Translations under genes and position numbers: made by a program
Notes under the pieces: model-generated
The model's database searches: none
Seen by the model: only the letters and a program-made list of their open reading frames with translations
What the model was told of the DNA's origin: nothing
Shown: one piece after another, positions 1-11,036 of the stretch
Layout: every line of letters begins with the position of its first letter
Numbering within the stretch: the stretch's first letter is position 1
Assembly (NCBI GenBank): GCA_025617375.2
Contig: JAMYGW020000014.1
Location: 186,001 to 250,000 of the forward strand
Source of the DNA: Acarospora socialis
Lineage: Eukaryota; Ascomycota; Lecanoromycetes; Acarosporales; Acarosporaceae
Direction of reading: 5' to 3'
DNA length: 64,000 bases

Positions 1-1873
1 GGGGATCGAGAAGGCAACGTCACCGCCGGAAAATACCCGTGTTTCCCGAAGATGTGTATTATATCCCATCAGATGAAGTTGGACAAGAGTGCGAGTACCT
101 TTGTAAATCAAAGCGTAGAAGATGCGGTCGCCGCGCTCACACGGCCAAGTAACGAGTGTAGGTAATGGCGTCGGGCTCCAAGACTCATGCGAGCATCTCC
201 TGATTGTCGATACCAACCTGAGTGCTTCACCATTTGTCATCGGGCCTGACGCGGATTGACGAGTAAAAATGTCACATGGAGCCTGAAGGGTGAGCCTCTG
301 CCTCACCTGCTGCTTGGGGTGGTCCCAGGCAAATCGTATTACGTCCAGCTACCCCATGAGTGCGATGGAAGCCGCAGCGAGCAGCGTCGCCAGCCTATCC
401 GAAGCTCGCTCGCTGTCACACGTCTCGAGCGGCTGCCGAGCGGCGTATTCTCAAGACGCCATAACTCCACCGTCAATGACCGTGGAGCACGGACGTAGTC
501 TCAAACGCAAGACCACAGTGTGTCCTCGGAGGGGAGGATCTCGCTCCAGGTTCACCACCAACACTTGCCGGGACCGATCATGGTGATGTTGGCCATGCGA
601 TGAATGGAGGGAGAGTGGGCACCTTCACGCTTAGGAAGGGTTGCGCTGGCCCATCACAGTTCACTCTCAGCCTTAAGACACGACGAGGTTTGAACGTTAA
701 GACAAGCAGCGACCCAGCTTCAAAACAACCAACAACTTTAACTTCACCTAACAGGCTGTTAACATATACAGAAGGACGCTAACAGTTACTTCTCAAAGAG
801 TCAAGCTCCACTCCTTCTCATGATCTTACAGACCATGTCTACCAGACGATCAAGCACCTCTAAGCATGTAGCCGTTTATGGTATGATACGGAATCTGATA
901 TTGAGTGAAATCCTCGTACACTGAAGCACCAAAGCCTAATTTATCATTGAAAAGGTGTGGAACGGAAACAAACTAATAATGTTAGAGACGGAAAACGAAC
1001 TTTCGGCCCACTACCAGATAGGGCTTGGGGTTACTGAACTGGCGGTCTCTGGAGTTTGACTCAAGCGAGGATCGGGGTAGAACCTATATGTCTTGGTCAG
1101 TAAATCCTTTGCCCAACAATAAGTCTTGCACATGCTTTGACGGTGATAACTGGTTCATACACAAAACATCAGGAATGACTAACTACAGGGACCAGGTTTA
1201 ACTTCCAACATCGGAGACCTTTTCCCTGCTCGGTCCAGGCTTCTGCCAGAACATAGGACTAGTCCATGCTTCCTGCACTTCCTCCGAGCCACCCCCGATC
1301 ACACACCTCCTTGCAGATCCATACCAGCCGACTCTGCCACGAACTCCTTTTGTGCCGAATTGATCGTGCCTTCTGGCATGGAGGCCCCATTTTCTATACC
1401 CGTCATCCTTTCCCTTGTTCACTCAACACGGGCCTCCGAGTGACGTTGGACGAGGACAACCCCCTTGTTCAAGTATGTCCGAACCTTTGAAGAGGGTGTG
1501 TCTATTGTTGGAGAGTGATTGGTGGCCATTGATGAGAAGATAGTAGAAAAACTCGTACGCAAGACAACTGTACCTAGTGCTACTGCTAGAGCATTGGTTA
1601 GTTGGCTGAGTTGAGGTGCAAACAAATCTGACCATAATTACCACTGCTTCTACAAGGGTCTGCATGAATTGTTCTGTTTGTTTCACATTCCATCAGATAA
1701 ACTGCCTTGAACCCTACTGTTGATCAAGTTCAATCGTGCAGATATCTCCCACCCTTGCACAATCAGAGCATTACAGCAACATATCGTAGGTGAAATCATG
1801 TCCAGTAGACTGCAGCTGTTCTGTAGAAGTCATCATGGTTGAATAACCCAGTGTGTCTTCGAACACATTAACG
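1..1873. other. gene-free stretch, nothing recognised
   Basis: Only short frames (under about 100 codons) occur on either strand. None shows a motif I recognise or combines with a neighbour through a plausible intron. Composition is mixed, without long AT-rich blocks or tandem repeats. It lies downstream of the 3' end of the minus-strand nuclease gene. Confidence 0.5.
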
Positions 1874-3466
1874 CTACATCAGTTCTTTATCTTCCTCTTC
1901 AATGCCTAAGCAGTCTGTCCACCACTTCTTGATATCCATGTCAACCCATCTTCCCAATTGCTCTATAGCGGCAAGGACGACAAAACAGCCAAGTATGCTT
2001 GCTGTCGTACCTATATTAATTTCTCGAAGAATGATCACCGATGATGTGGAAGATGACAGAGTACTGGTTGACGGAGGACTGTTTGATGAACAGGCAATGA
2101 GAAGTTTCCAACTGTGGCCCTGAACAACGATCAGTGGAAGTATTGGGAGCTCAATTGGAAGATTTGAAGATTTGGAGAACAGGCTGTTAATCTGCCGCAG
2201 TTTGGCAAAGTGTGCCGTCACCCAGAGGGAGAGTTGAATGTGTGCGGTGTCTTCCTGGATGGCTGCGCGTTTGGTTTCGATGCTGATTGCAATCGGTTTG
2301 AATCGAAGAGGACCCTCGATTGGGTTGATACTCGGCCGCGAGTTTGTGGGATACCCTTCTTTCAACATGCAGAGAATCCCAGCATTAAGCTTCTCATCCG
2401 GTTCCAACATCATCACAAAATCCACCATCTTGCTTTGCATTTTCGCCATGGATTGAGCACCGGAACCGGTTCTGGTGGGTAGTAAAGAGTTGTCCCGTAT
2501 GCGATCGGTAGTGACATTGCGATACCACACCCGTGATGTGGCACGGGTAGATTCAAGGGCGAGGCGGAGCACTCGTGAGTGCACTTCACCATTCCACTCC
2601 GGTTCGGACAATCCTTCGTTGTGGCATTCGCGCGCCGCGGCGTGGAGTTTCTGGAGGTCGTGCCAGAAAAGGGCGCTTTTCTCTTTTGTGTCTACGTCGT
2701 ATTTCTTCGTCTCTAACTCAACGGCCTCAAAGTTTGTTTCATCGATCAAATCCACCTCATCCAACGCAATCATCTCATCCTTGAAAGCCCTCGGTACCAC
2801 TCCCAATCCTTTGCTGATTCGTCGCATCTGTTGATACAGAGCTGTGGCGGCAGTCGGTACCGGGTATCCTTTGGTCCCAAAGTCTTTCAATTCCACTCGG
2901 ACGTTCGAGAGCTGGAAATCACCGATGTGTTTCGTTGGACTTTGACTTCTTGTTGTTCGAACGCTCGTCGATGAGGTTGTCGACATTTCCGACTGCCGGT
3001 CGCTGGCTCGAAAGGGTGAGTAGGTGATCTCCGAAAGCGCCTTTTCGCTCAAGACCGGAGCTCTGGGGGTCGGATCCTCGTCGAATAAGGTGCCATGTGA
3101 GACACGGTGGCTCTCACGGGGGGTGAAGGGCAAAGTGTACACAGCTTCGTCTTCGGTCGACAATGGAGCTGTTTCTTCGCCGAACGATCGCTTGCGCTTG
3201 TTATCGCGTTGTGATAAGGGTCGCGACGTCTTCTCTGGGTCGCTCATCGTGTTTCCCGTGATCTCTCTTAAACATGCACATTTGGTCGATAGTCGCGACC
3301 TTCGCTCAACTGTGTTAAGAAGTGACCCTATGGGTTTCTTTGTCGTAACTGCACGCCAGCTCAAAAATTCATAAGCTGCCGGATCAATGGGATGACCTTG
3401 AAGCCAATTCACAATACTGGTTGTGCTGTTGCAAACCAATTCTTGGTCGCTTTGGTGTCTGGACAT
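1874..3466 (-). CDS. PD-(D/E)XK nuclease-like domain protein (fungal family)
   Basis: A 530-codon uninterrupted frame with the layout of the large fungal family of PD-(D/E)XK nuclease-like proteins, whose cellular role is largely unknown. The N-terminus (residues 1-200) is low-complexity, with the family-typical SIVNWL start, a basic RKRS patch near residue 91 and a Ser/Thr-rich linker ending in TRSQSPTK. The C-terminal half carries the nuclease fold: D349 in KMVDFVM, then E397-T398-K399 in SIETKR (the D...ExK catalytic pair), and Q411 in IQLSLW. The closing LGRWVDM...WW segment is also family-typical. All expected acidic and lysine residues are present, so it looks full-length and potentially active. 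The first ATG is used because the SIVNWL segment precedes the internal Met74. It diverges from the coiled-coil gene with about 260 bp between starts. Family assignment is strong; substrate and function are unknown. Confidence 0.85.
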   Translation of the reverse strand: MSRHQSDQELVCNSTTSIVNWLQGHPIDPAAYEFLSWRAVTTKKPIGSLLNTVERRSRLSTKCACLREITGNTMSDPEKTSRPLSQRDNKRKRSFGEETAPLSTEDEAVYTLPFTPRESHRVSHGTLFDEDPTPRAPVLSEKALSEITYSPFRASDRQSEMSTTSSTSVRTTRSQSPTKHIGDFQLSNVRVELKDFGTKGYPVPTAATALYQQMRRISKGLGVVPRAFKDEMIALDEVDLIDETNFEAVELETKKYDVDTKEKSALFWHDLQKLHAAARECHNEGLSEPEWNGEVHSRVLRLALESTRATSRVWYRNVTTDRIRDNSLLPTRTGSGAQSMAKMQSKMVDFVMMLEPDEKLNAGILCMLKEGYPTNSRPSINPIEGPLRFKPIAISIETKRAAIQEDTAHIQLSLWVTAHFAKLRQINSLFSKSSNLPIELPILPLIVVQGHSWKLLIACSSNSPPSTSTLSSSTSSVIILREINIGTTASILGCFVVLAAIEQLGRWVDMDIKKWWTDCLGIEEEDKELM

Positions 3467-3726
3467 GAAGATACCGTTGAAGTAATAAGTTCTTACTGTG
3501 TATCAATGAGTTGGATGAGGGAAATGGTAACAAGTTACACTATCAATTGTTGCGTGTCAATTGTTGTGGTTGTATTTTATCACACTGTATTGCTCGGCTT
3601 TACATACGGTACCGGTCATCTTCACGCCACGCCATACCGGATAAGCGCAGTGCATTCTTTTTTTGGCGAACTCAACAACCTCACCCTACCTCTTCCAACA
3701 TCAGCATCAATAGAACCTCAATTCCG
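3467..3726. promoter_or_regulatory. shared divergent promoter region
   Basis: This 260-bp spacer separates the outward-facing starts of the nuclease gene (minus) and the coiled-coil gene (plus), so it should hold both promoters. A 10-bp direct repeat, TCAATTGTTG, occurs at 3543-3552 and 3557-3566, each copy with the palindromic core CAATTG. An AT-rich TGTATTTTAT lies just after it at 3571-3580 and could act as a TATA-like element. That these elements are functional is inference. Confidence 0.4.
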
Positions 3727-4816
3727 ATGTCTGTTCATCTCTCCAACAAGCAAGGACCAGCTTCAAAAATGGCATACTACCGCTCCCTCCCGATCCTTTC
3801 GAAACTCGCCAAGCCATACCAACAACCAATCCCGCCGGATCCGGCGTCGTCTCGCGATGATTACCTTGATTATGGCATGGCAATATTAGGAATGGGAGTG
3901 CTTCAGATGAACGACATGGTGTCGAAGGATGATCTTGACAAAGGCTTGCTCGAGATGGAAATGCGTATAATCGTAAAGATTGATGCACGCTTTGAGGAGA
4001 GGGACGAACGGATCAAAGAACGCTTCAAAGGCATCGATAAACGCTTCCAAGAGATTGATAAACGCTTCCAAGAGATTGATCAGCGCTTCGATAGCCTCGA
4101 GCTGCGCATGATTAGAAGGATGGATGCTCTGGAAGACAGAATGAATCTTCGATTTGAAGTCATTGACAAGCGGTTTGAAGCCATTGACAAGCGGTTTGAA
4201 GCCATTGACAAGCGGTTTGAAGCGATCGAGGGGCGCTTTGATCACCTTGAGGGCCGGTTCGACAACTTCCAGGCTATTCAAAGGAACGGCAAACGTTTCA
4301 AGCTCTATCATCGGATCGAAGCTGTGAGAGCTTACAAGTTCAATCCTGATATCGGTCGATGCCAGTGGACAGTCAGTCCGCGATTTCCCAAACATCTGAA
4401 AGCGCTCCGTAACTTGGGCCACCATGCGAAGGGTAGGTGGACGGCTGAGGAATTGGCAGAACTCTCTCCATCGCAAAGTAATGTGTCCCGTATCGTTCCA
4501 CGCTTGTTCGGATGAAACTCATCTTAACGTAGGGAAGACCAAGCAGGATAGAGCACTCGCTACCCTCGAGGAGCTACTGGACTTCTACGGCATACAAGTA
4601 TTCACGGACGAGGAGAGCGAGAGCGACGCAACTGAGATTGTGCTGTCCGCAGCCAGTGTTGACGATCATATGGAAGCTCTGGCAGATGAATGGGGACTGG
4701 AGTGGTATGATATTACTCGGATCCCCGACGAAGAGCCCAATATCTTGGCTGCAAAGAAGCGTGGAAGTTCGTTTTGGGAGCAGCGTCCCAACGTCCGGGC
4801 TCGAGTCGAGAAGTAA
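3727..4816 (+). CDS. two-exon coiled-coil protein with heptad repeats
   Basis: Exon 1 is 3727-4477 and exon 2 is 4533-4816. The 55-nt intron (4478-4532) has GTAATG donor, CTTAAC branch-like site and TAG acceptor; splicing keeps the frame and gives 344 aa. A second ATG at 3769 is an equally possible start. The middle of the protein is a long charged coiled coil made of repeated 7-residue units of the type IDKRFEA, encoded by 21-bp tandem repeats. The C-terminus is acidic and globular-looking (EELLDFYG, then EWGLEWYDI). No membrane segment or enzyme motif is visible. I do not recognise the family; RF-x-x-I/L-D/E heptad proteins are common fungal hypotheticals. It sits head-to-head with the nuclease gene, which suggests co-regulation but does not prove a shared function. 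Confidence 0.7.
4032..4223 (+). repeat. 21-bp tandem repeats encoding coiled-coil heptads
   Basis: Two near-identical 21-bp units lie at 4032-4073 (core ATAAACGCTTCCAAGAG). Three identical 21-bp units lie at 4161-4223 (core GACAAGCGGTTTGAAGC), with diverged copies between. Because 21 bp is 7 codons, any unit gain or loss keeps the reading frame and only changes coiled-coil length. Confidence 0.9.
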
Positions 4817-7626
4817 GAGGTCGGTATGCGCCGTTAAGCATAACTCAAGAGTCACTGAACTAATTAACATAGGCCGATATCGCCAGGACATTTCTCGCGT
4901 CGACGTTTTTGATAGTCATCATGCCCAGGAAGCGCCGACTCAACCAAGAGGCAGCAGGTCAATACCCTCAGACGCACATACAGCAGCCTTACGCCATTCA
5001 ACCTCCCATCAGTGGCTATACGTTGAAGTTACTGGCTTTAGACCTCGGTTTTCTCATTGTCAATACCATTTTCCTCACCTACAGCCAACCCGGATACCCC
5101 AAACAACTCTGGGCGGATATTGCAGTAGCCTACCTTTAGCACATCATTCCCCAAATTCGAAAATAACACATAAAATTCTCTTTCGCCACACTCACTCCGA
5201 TATCTATGACCCGTAGGTAGTCCGTATTCAACGGGTAACCAGCCTCCATGTCTTTGAGTGTCGTTTAGACGCTCATATGAGTTTAGGTGCCGTCCACCCA
5301 TGCAGCAGATGGACCAGGCGCGGAGTGATATCTGCAAGTCTGGGTAGAAGACAGATACACCTTGACCGGACCCGCTATGGTGCAAATTTTACTCTACTGA
5401 CTACCGTATTGTCATTGCAGAGAAACTCCGATCATGTGCGTACTGGCGGCAAATTGCTTTGGCTTGGCAACGGCCCGACTATCTATACGACTCCGCCGGT
5501 TGGAACACCAACTTTGGCTGTGCCGGATTTTTGGGTCAACAGGGGGACGTCCCGGCAACTCAGCTGAGAAGCACGTAGTGCCTGGCTACGGCCGAGTGAA
5601 CCAGACGTGGACGAATGAGAGGATTCAACAGAAGTGACCCTCAATATATAGCGGCGAAGAACTTCTTTGCTCACACCAAGGAATCCTTTATGAATCTACA
5701 AGCTTAAGCAACGACATATGCCAGTCCATTAGCAAAACCCATAGTTGGCGGCTAAAAGGCCCAGAACTTCGTTGCCTGTCTGATCACCACTGGCCCAGAC
5801 CGTCATCGGACTGACGAATTCTGGTTATCTCCAATCTATGTCACTGCTAGGTCTTCGTCATTTACGGGCTACAGACTGTCCCGCTTCTCACATGGTCACA
5901 AGAATCGGTCCGAAAGATAGCTCGTACCAACCAGCACATGTTCTACACAGCGTACCGCAGGTACCTTCGAACTTCAGGCTCTGTATAGTCGCGTCGTTCC
6001 ACGTCTTCTGGAACCTCAGTCATGGCTAGCGGGACCTGGAACATGCGAGAGGGCTTTCTCGATAATGTATGATTGGGGAACAGACCAGGTGGCCTAGCAC
6101 TATTCTCCACGGTACACGAGCGGAACGGGGGTTTCTCCTACTCCGTTGCTGTGCGCGAAACGGATAGATTCAAGCGAAAACTTGGTGTGATGGCACTTCT
6201 GGCCTTACTGCCTGATCCTCGACCCACAGCTTCTAACGATAGAAGACGGCTGCTGGGTGACCAAGCCACCTTCAAGAAAGGACTACCGACTTTGCCGGCT
6301 TTGCAAGGGCGAGACATCCATCTACTCCCAAAGCGCCAAGCCCAGCAGAGACGCATCCGTTATCAATTGCAGCAATGGTCATGCGTGATCGAGCAGCCGT
6401 GTTGGCCTCCTCAACGAAGACCGACTTCTTGTGTCGTGACACAGCAGAACGACTCAACAAACACGTGATATGAGTATCACAGAGGCCCGCACTGACTTGC
6501 CAAAACCATAAGAATTTGTAGAGCCGGTAACCAGCCGGTTCTCTACTTAAGCTGGGATCTCAGAATCCAACCCATCTAAATCATCCATTATTACGGCGTA
6601 TCCTTCTGGCCGGAGGTGGACGCAGAGACCGTTGAGGGTTGAAATCGGTGTGTAAGCGGTCGACGGGATATTGGAGCCACATCGTGGCCCGAGTTGCTAT
6701 ACCGCCTTCCGCTCAGTGGTGCGAGACCAAGTCTTGATTCGTTTCGAGAACGTTGAGGACTGGGGCACGGAGCTCGAAAATCGTTTCTTTTGAAGGGTAC
6801 TTATAAGAACAAGCCTATATCTTGTGATTGACCGAGACATCTATGCGGTTGGCAGCGAGCATATCGAGGGGCCGAGCATCGACGGTAGGAAGAAGGAAAT
6901 CTCTACGAGAGCCAAGCAGCTGCGACAAGGTGGGCTAGTTCAAGCCATCGAATAGCGCTAGCACTCAATTACGATCATGCGAACGACCTCCTCTCATAGG
7001 TGAATCGGGGCAGTACATCTGCGCAGATCCGACGATGGGGATTTTCAGCAATGATCGCGGAATACTGCGCTCGGCGGGCAGATTGTGTCGATAACCAATA
7101 GGCTTCAGTCTGCAACCGAGCGTGCAAGCCCGTGACTCCAGGAAGATGAAGGCTTCTGAAACCATCAAGGCTGACCATTTACATGGCGATGCACTCTCAC
7201 CTTGGACCCACACAGAACGGATCAACCGGCGCAAGGACGATATTGGGGCACGAATCGCATGAGAAGTGCATCCATTGCTGCTCCATATGGAGTCAATAGA
7301 TATAAAGACTGTTTCTCGACGAGCATTTGGTCCCAAATCTCGCTGCATGTTGACCAGGTCATTGATGCCCAACATAAAGCCCTACGAGTCGCCTATCATA
7401 TAGCATCGACACCAAGTAGAGCGAGGTAGGTGGCTCGTTTTCCCCATCCACCAAGGAGAGGATGAGAATCTGATCTGGGAGACGGTATCCGACCCCGAAG
7501 AGTTTAAATGCTTGTTCGTCGACTGCTGCTACGTCTGGATTGGAACCCTCAGGTTCTCTACATTACATTAGCTAGCTTCACAGACCGTTACCGTGCGATT
7601 CCAGACTTTGTTTATAGATGCCCGAC
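4817..7626. other. gene-free stretch, nothing recognised
   Basis: The frames here are short (the longest about 190 codons, shadowing the end of the coiled-coil gene) and I cannot link them to a family. Some look like coding debris, for example around 5390-5640, 6073-6468 and 7440-7560, but none has a diagnostic motif or a run of frame long enough to trust. No RNA gene or terminal-repeat structure was seen. Confidence 0.4.
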
Positions 7627-9705
7627 ATGGTAGCTGAGTGTGGGAATCCGCTCCTCTTGTGATGGATCAAAGGGTGGTTCGACCTTGCGAAGGAGCGCAA
7701 CTCGATAGAGGTTCCCACGTCAATAATCACGATCTACTGATCTGCACCCCTGATGATCATATACATATCTAATGAATCCTCCGCTCGCGTAAGACTTGAT
7801 GAAAGCATGCTCACAGACCTTCACCCACCCTCTGAAGCTCCACAGCTCCCCGGGCTTGGAATGAAGCTATGCGACCGACTAAGGGACAAGCTGAAGGAGC
7901 GTTGCACTGCCAAGGGGCTATTGATGCCCAAACTGCCACACCAGGGTATGGTATATGAGGCTCAGGTATCGACCTGGGACGTTCGAGAACCAAACATCTA
8001 CGCAACAGAGGCGGCCGAGTCTACTCGAGACTGAAGGGGCAGGGCAAGCCTCGCCAGGCGGGGCCCTACGTTCATTGCATTGTCGACCGTCTCTGACAAC
8101 TCGATGGGGCGGTCTGACGATGGCGGAAGTACAAGCGCAGTCTCATTGTGATTCGTCTTTCAGTGCGTCGCCGTTCACGGTATGGAAGTTGATGGCGTCA
8201 TTGGTCAAAAAGGGTCTTGAGAACAAGGAGGGAAGGACAGCATTACGCTCTGACAGTCAAGGGTTGGGAGCTGGCTAAAAGGCTTCAGAAGGTGGCTGGA
8301 GCCAGAGACGGAGGCAAGATTGATAAATCTGCTGAGCCGGTCAGGCCTGGTGGTTCAGCGACGGTCGTCGATCTGGGAGATGACTCTGATGGCAATAATG
8401 TCTTGTTTGAGCGTTTGGATCACCAAAACCCCACTCATGGAGCGGATGTTGACATTGTGGATGGGATTATGGATCCCGGCCAAAGCCTTTGGGATGACCC
8501 CAACGATAAGTTTGGCGTTTTCGAAGCTGCGAAAGAGCGCAACACGCGGCGGAGTGAAATGGAAGCGTACGGTTTCCTCAAACTGTCAAGTTCGCCTGCG
8601 CATTCTTCGGTAGCAACTAAATACACTGCGGTTGAATATGAGAATGTCCCTGATACAATCCAAAGTGCTCATCTACCTACCATTGAGGTTCCTCAGCAAA
8701 CAGTCCAGCAACCTATTATCCATGGACCAGGACCCACTACCCTCGTTTTGGCCCATTCGGTTGAACTCGGGCGCTTTCACTGTTGAGCCAGTCCTCGACA
8801 ACTACGGTATCCGAGCTAAGACAGACCGAGACTACATCCAAGACGAGCTGCCAATCCAGGCGGTCCCTCGAGCTCGGGGACGCACCCCGGGTCGCCAGAT
8901 GGACGGAGCCCACTGTGTAGACTCAGCACGGCGAGCAAGGCAATGAGGTAGTTCTAGACTGGATCGTCGAGCGCAAGACACTTGATGATCTGATCAGCAG
9001 CATCAAAGATGGCCGGTCCCACAAGCAGAATGTAAGTCATTAATCGGCTAAACCTCACCAGATTGCATCCATTGACTAAACCCACCCCCAGGTACGCCTC
9101 CGCAAATCCGGTCTCAAAAAAGTAACCTACACCTCGAAGGAACCACGCGCAGCCACGAAACATCCAGGGACTACGCCACCACAATCGACTCCGCCATCAC
9201 CAGCCTCCTACTCGTGGACAGCTACTTTGTCAAACGCACCGCAAAGCTCGATGACACAATCGGCTACCTAGCGCGCATACGCTTCTGCTCAAATCCGTCT
9301 ATGAACCCACCCCTTGGCCGTCATCCCCCCCCACTCCGTCGTCAGCGTCAGAATCTACCTCCCTCTCCTCACCCATCTCCGTTCTGCCCCGCTGAGACCC
9401 GGGGAGGATTATCAATGTCACGTACCCGATGTTCGCAACGCTGACAAGCAAGTCCGAGATCTGAAGGTGCGCGATACTATCAAAGATGCTGATGTGCACA
9501 AAGGCATTACGGCGGAGAAGGCACTGAGAATACAGAGGAGGTGGAGGACGCCGGGGGAGTTGGTGGAGGCGCTGGAGGAGTGTGGCGGCGAGGAGAATCG
9601 GAGGAGGTTACTGGGGATGAGTTTGGGGCGGTGGTGGAGAGGGGAAAGGTTCGAGCGGCATTTGGGGCGAAGGTGGCCGATGTTTGGGGGAGAGGTGCTT
9701 GTTGA
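7627..9705 (+). pseudogene. mus81: MUS81 crossover-junction endonuclease gene, decayed
   Basis: Pieces of MUS81, the catalytic subunit of the Mus81-Eme1 flap and Holliday-junction nuclease, occur in order. The N-terminus begins at ATG 7627 (MVAECGNPLLL, then WFDLAKERNS). The helix-hairpin-helix region follows (LGMKLCDRLRDKLKERC, about 7810-7940), then a winged-helix segment (HCDSSF...YALTVKGWELAKR, about 8130-8290). The nuclease core ([25 protein letters not shown]) has the diagnostic ERK motif at 8969-8977, followed by YFVKRTAKLDDTI near 9220-9265. The C-terminus matches too (GITAEKALRIQRRWRTP and VADVWG). A 60-nt intron (9032-9091, GTAAGT to CAG) interrupts [15 protein letters not shown]. 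Stops lie in frame at 7660 and 7738, another precedes the ERK exon, and the frame changes at least three times, so it cannot make MUS81. The retained intron argues against a retrocopy. Confidence 0.85.
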
Positions 9706-11036
9706 GACGGTGGCTGAAAGGTGGTAGGAGCGGAATCTGATAATATTGGCTCGAGGGTATTGGTTCGAGGCTTGCCTACTTTCCTATCCCACCGTACTGC
9801 CACGTTAGCGAGATGCTGAAGGAAGTCAGGAAGGACCATATAGCCATGTTCTTATAGAATGATTGTTTCGGCGAGGACTCAGCCAGATGGTCGAAGGGAG
9901 TAGCAGCGACAGGGTCGAACGATAGCGGGCATTGGGCTAAGTCCGCCTGGGTCTGCTACCCTCCCTCTCGACGTACGCCCATGCTGGGCCGGGGACGACA
10001 CCGAATGCAAGCTGGAAATCTTTCACAATCAGCTTTTGTTGTCCGGGTGCAGAGAGTAGAACAGAGGTGTTCTATATACGACAATGTGTCAAATTGGTTC
10101 TGGGCAGCCTCACTAACTCATAACCTTTCTGAACTTTACGCCTAGACTTGGAAGGAAGCAAACGCTTCGCGACGCTCTTTTCACGATTCTCTACCACAAT
10201 TCTTTCCCACGATCCTTCCCGTAGTAGCCTCGGCGATGCTAGTCGGATACGACTCGTTCAAACTCGCCATACCCTTCGCGAACCCTCGAAAGAACCGGCC
10301 CTCACAAACCGCTTCCGTCAAGATTCTAAGCGACTCACCTTCGTTGGGTCCAGGACGGGGAGAATGCTGTGGAGCGGTTGGTGTTCACGTTTGCTCAATA
10401 ATAGGACCAACCAACTTCGAATATCCCGTCGTAGATTTAACTGAATATTGAAGAGTAACGTCGGTATGAAATATGTGGCATTGGTTGTGCTTCATTTCTT
10501 TACACATAGCCGTCTATCAGTTATTGAACGAGACGTTGAGTTGCAGTGTAATAAGCTTTGCGATGATGACTAATCACTATCACGTGATGCGGTACTTTCG
10601 AGGCTAGGCCCGAATACGCTTTGAGGAAGCTTCCTTATTCCGACATTCCAGCTCAATCCTAGGATACCTAACCACTAAGCTCCTTCGATCCTACTGATAG
10701 TAGGCCTGGCTGCGGGACGGCGGAACGGCGAGACGACGTGGTAGAAGTCGAGGGCATAAGGTTATAAAGCGAGGAAGAGGCGAAAAACAAGCGTCGGAGC
10801 GAGGACGCAAAAATCGAAGCGACGACGAGGTCAGGACTCGAACGCGTGATTGGAGAGGACGGACGAGGAAGCGGTCCAGCACCAAGTGACAAGGCAAGTG
10901 CTTGCGTCCTGGCAAACTCGGCTTCTCCCCTTATAGTTGTCACCGTCCATCCTCTGATGAGACTGTCGTGGTTACTAGACCTAACTGAATAAGGCACCGA
11001 CGGAACTTGAGGGCACGCAGAGGTTTCAAAAGGCCG
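9706..11036. other. gene-free stretch, nothing recognised
   Basis: Follows the end of the MUS81 relic. The frame at 10236-10451 (71 codons) and its overlapping neighbours show no motif I can name. The part nearest 11 kb may include unrecognisable edge sequence of the neighbouring copia fossil, but I see no terminal repeat. Confidence 0.4.

Noticed and set aside
3886-4476. 196-codon minus-strand frame.
   Set aside because: Antisense shadow of the heptad-repeat coiled-coil exon.
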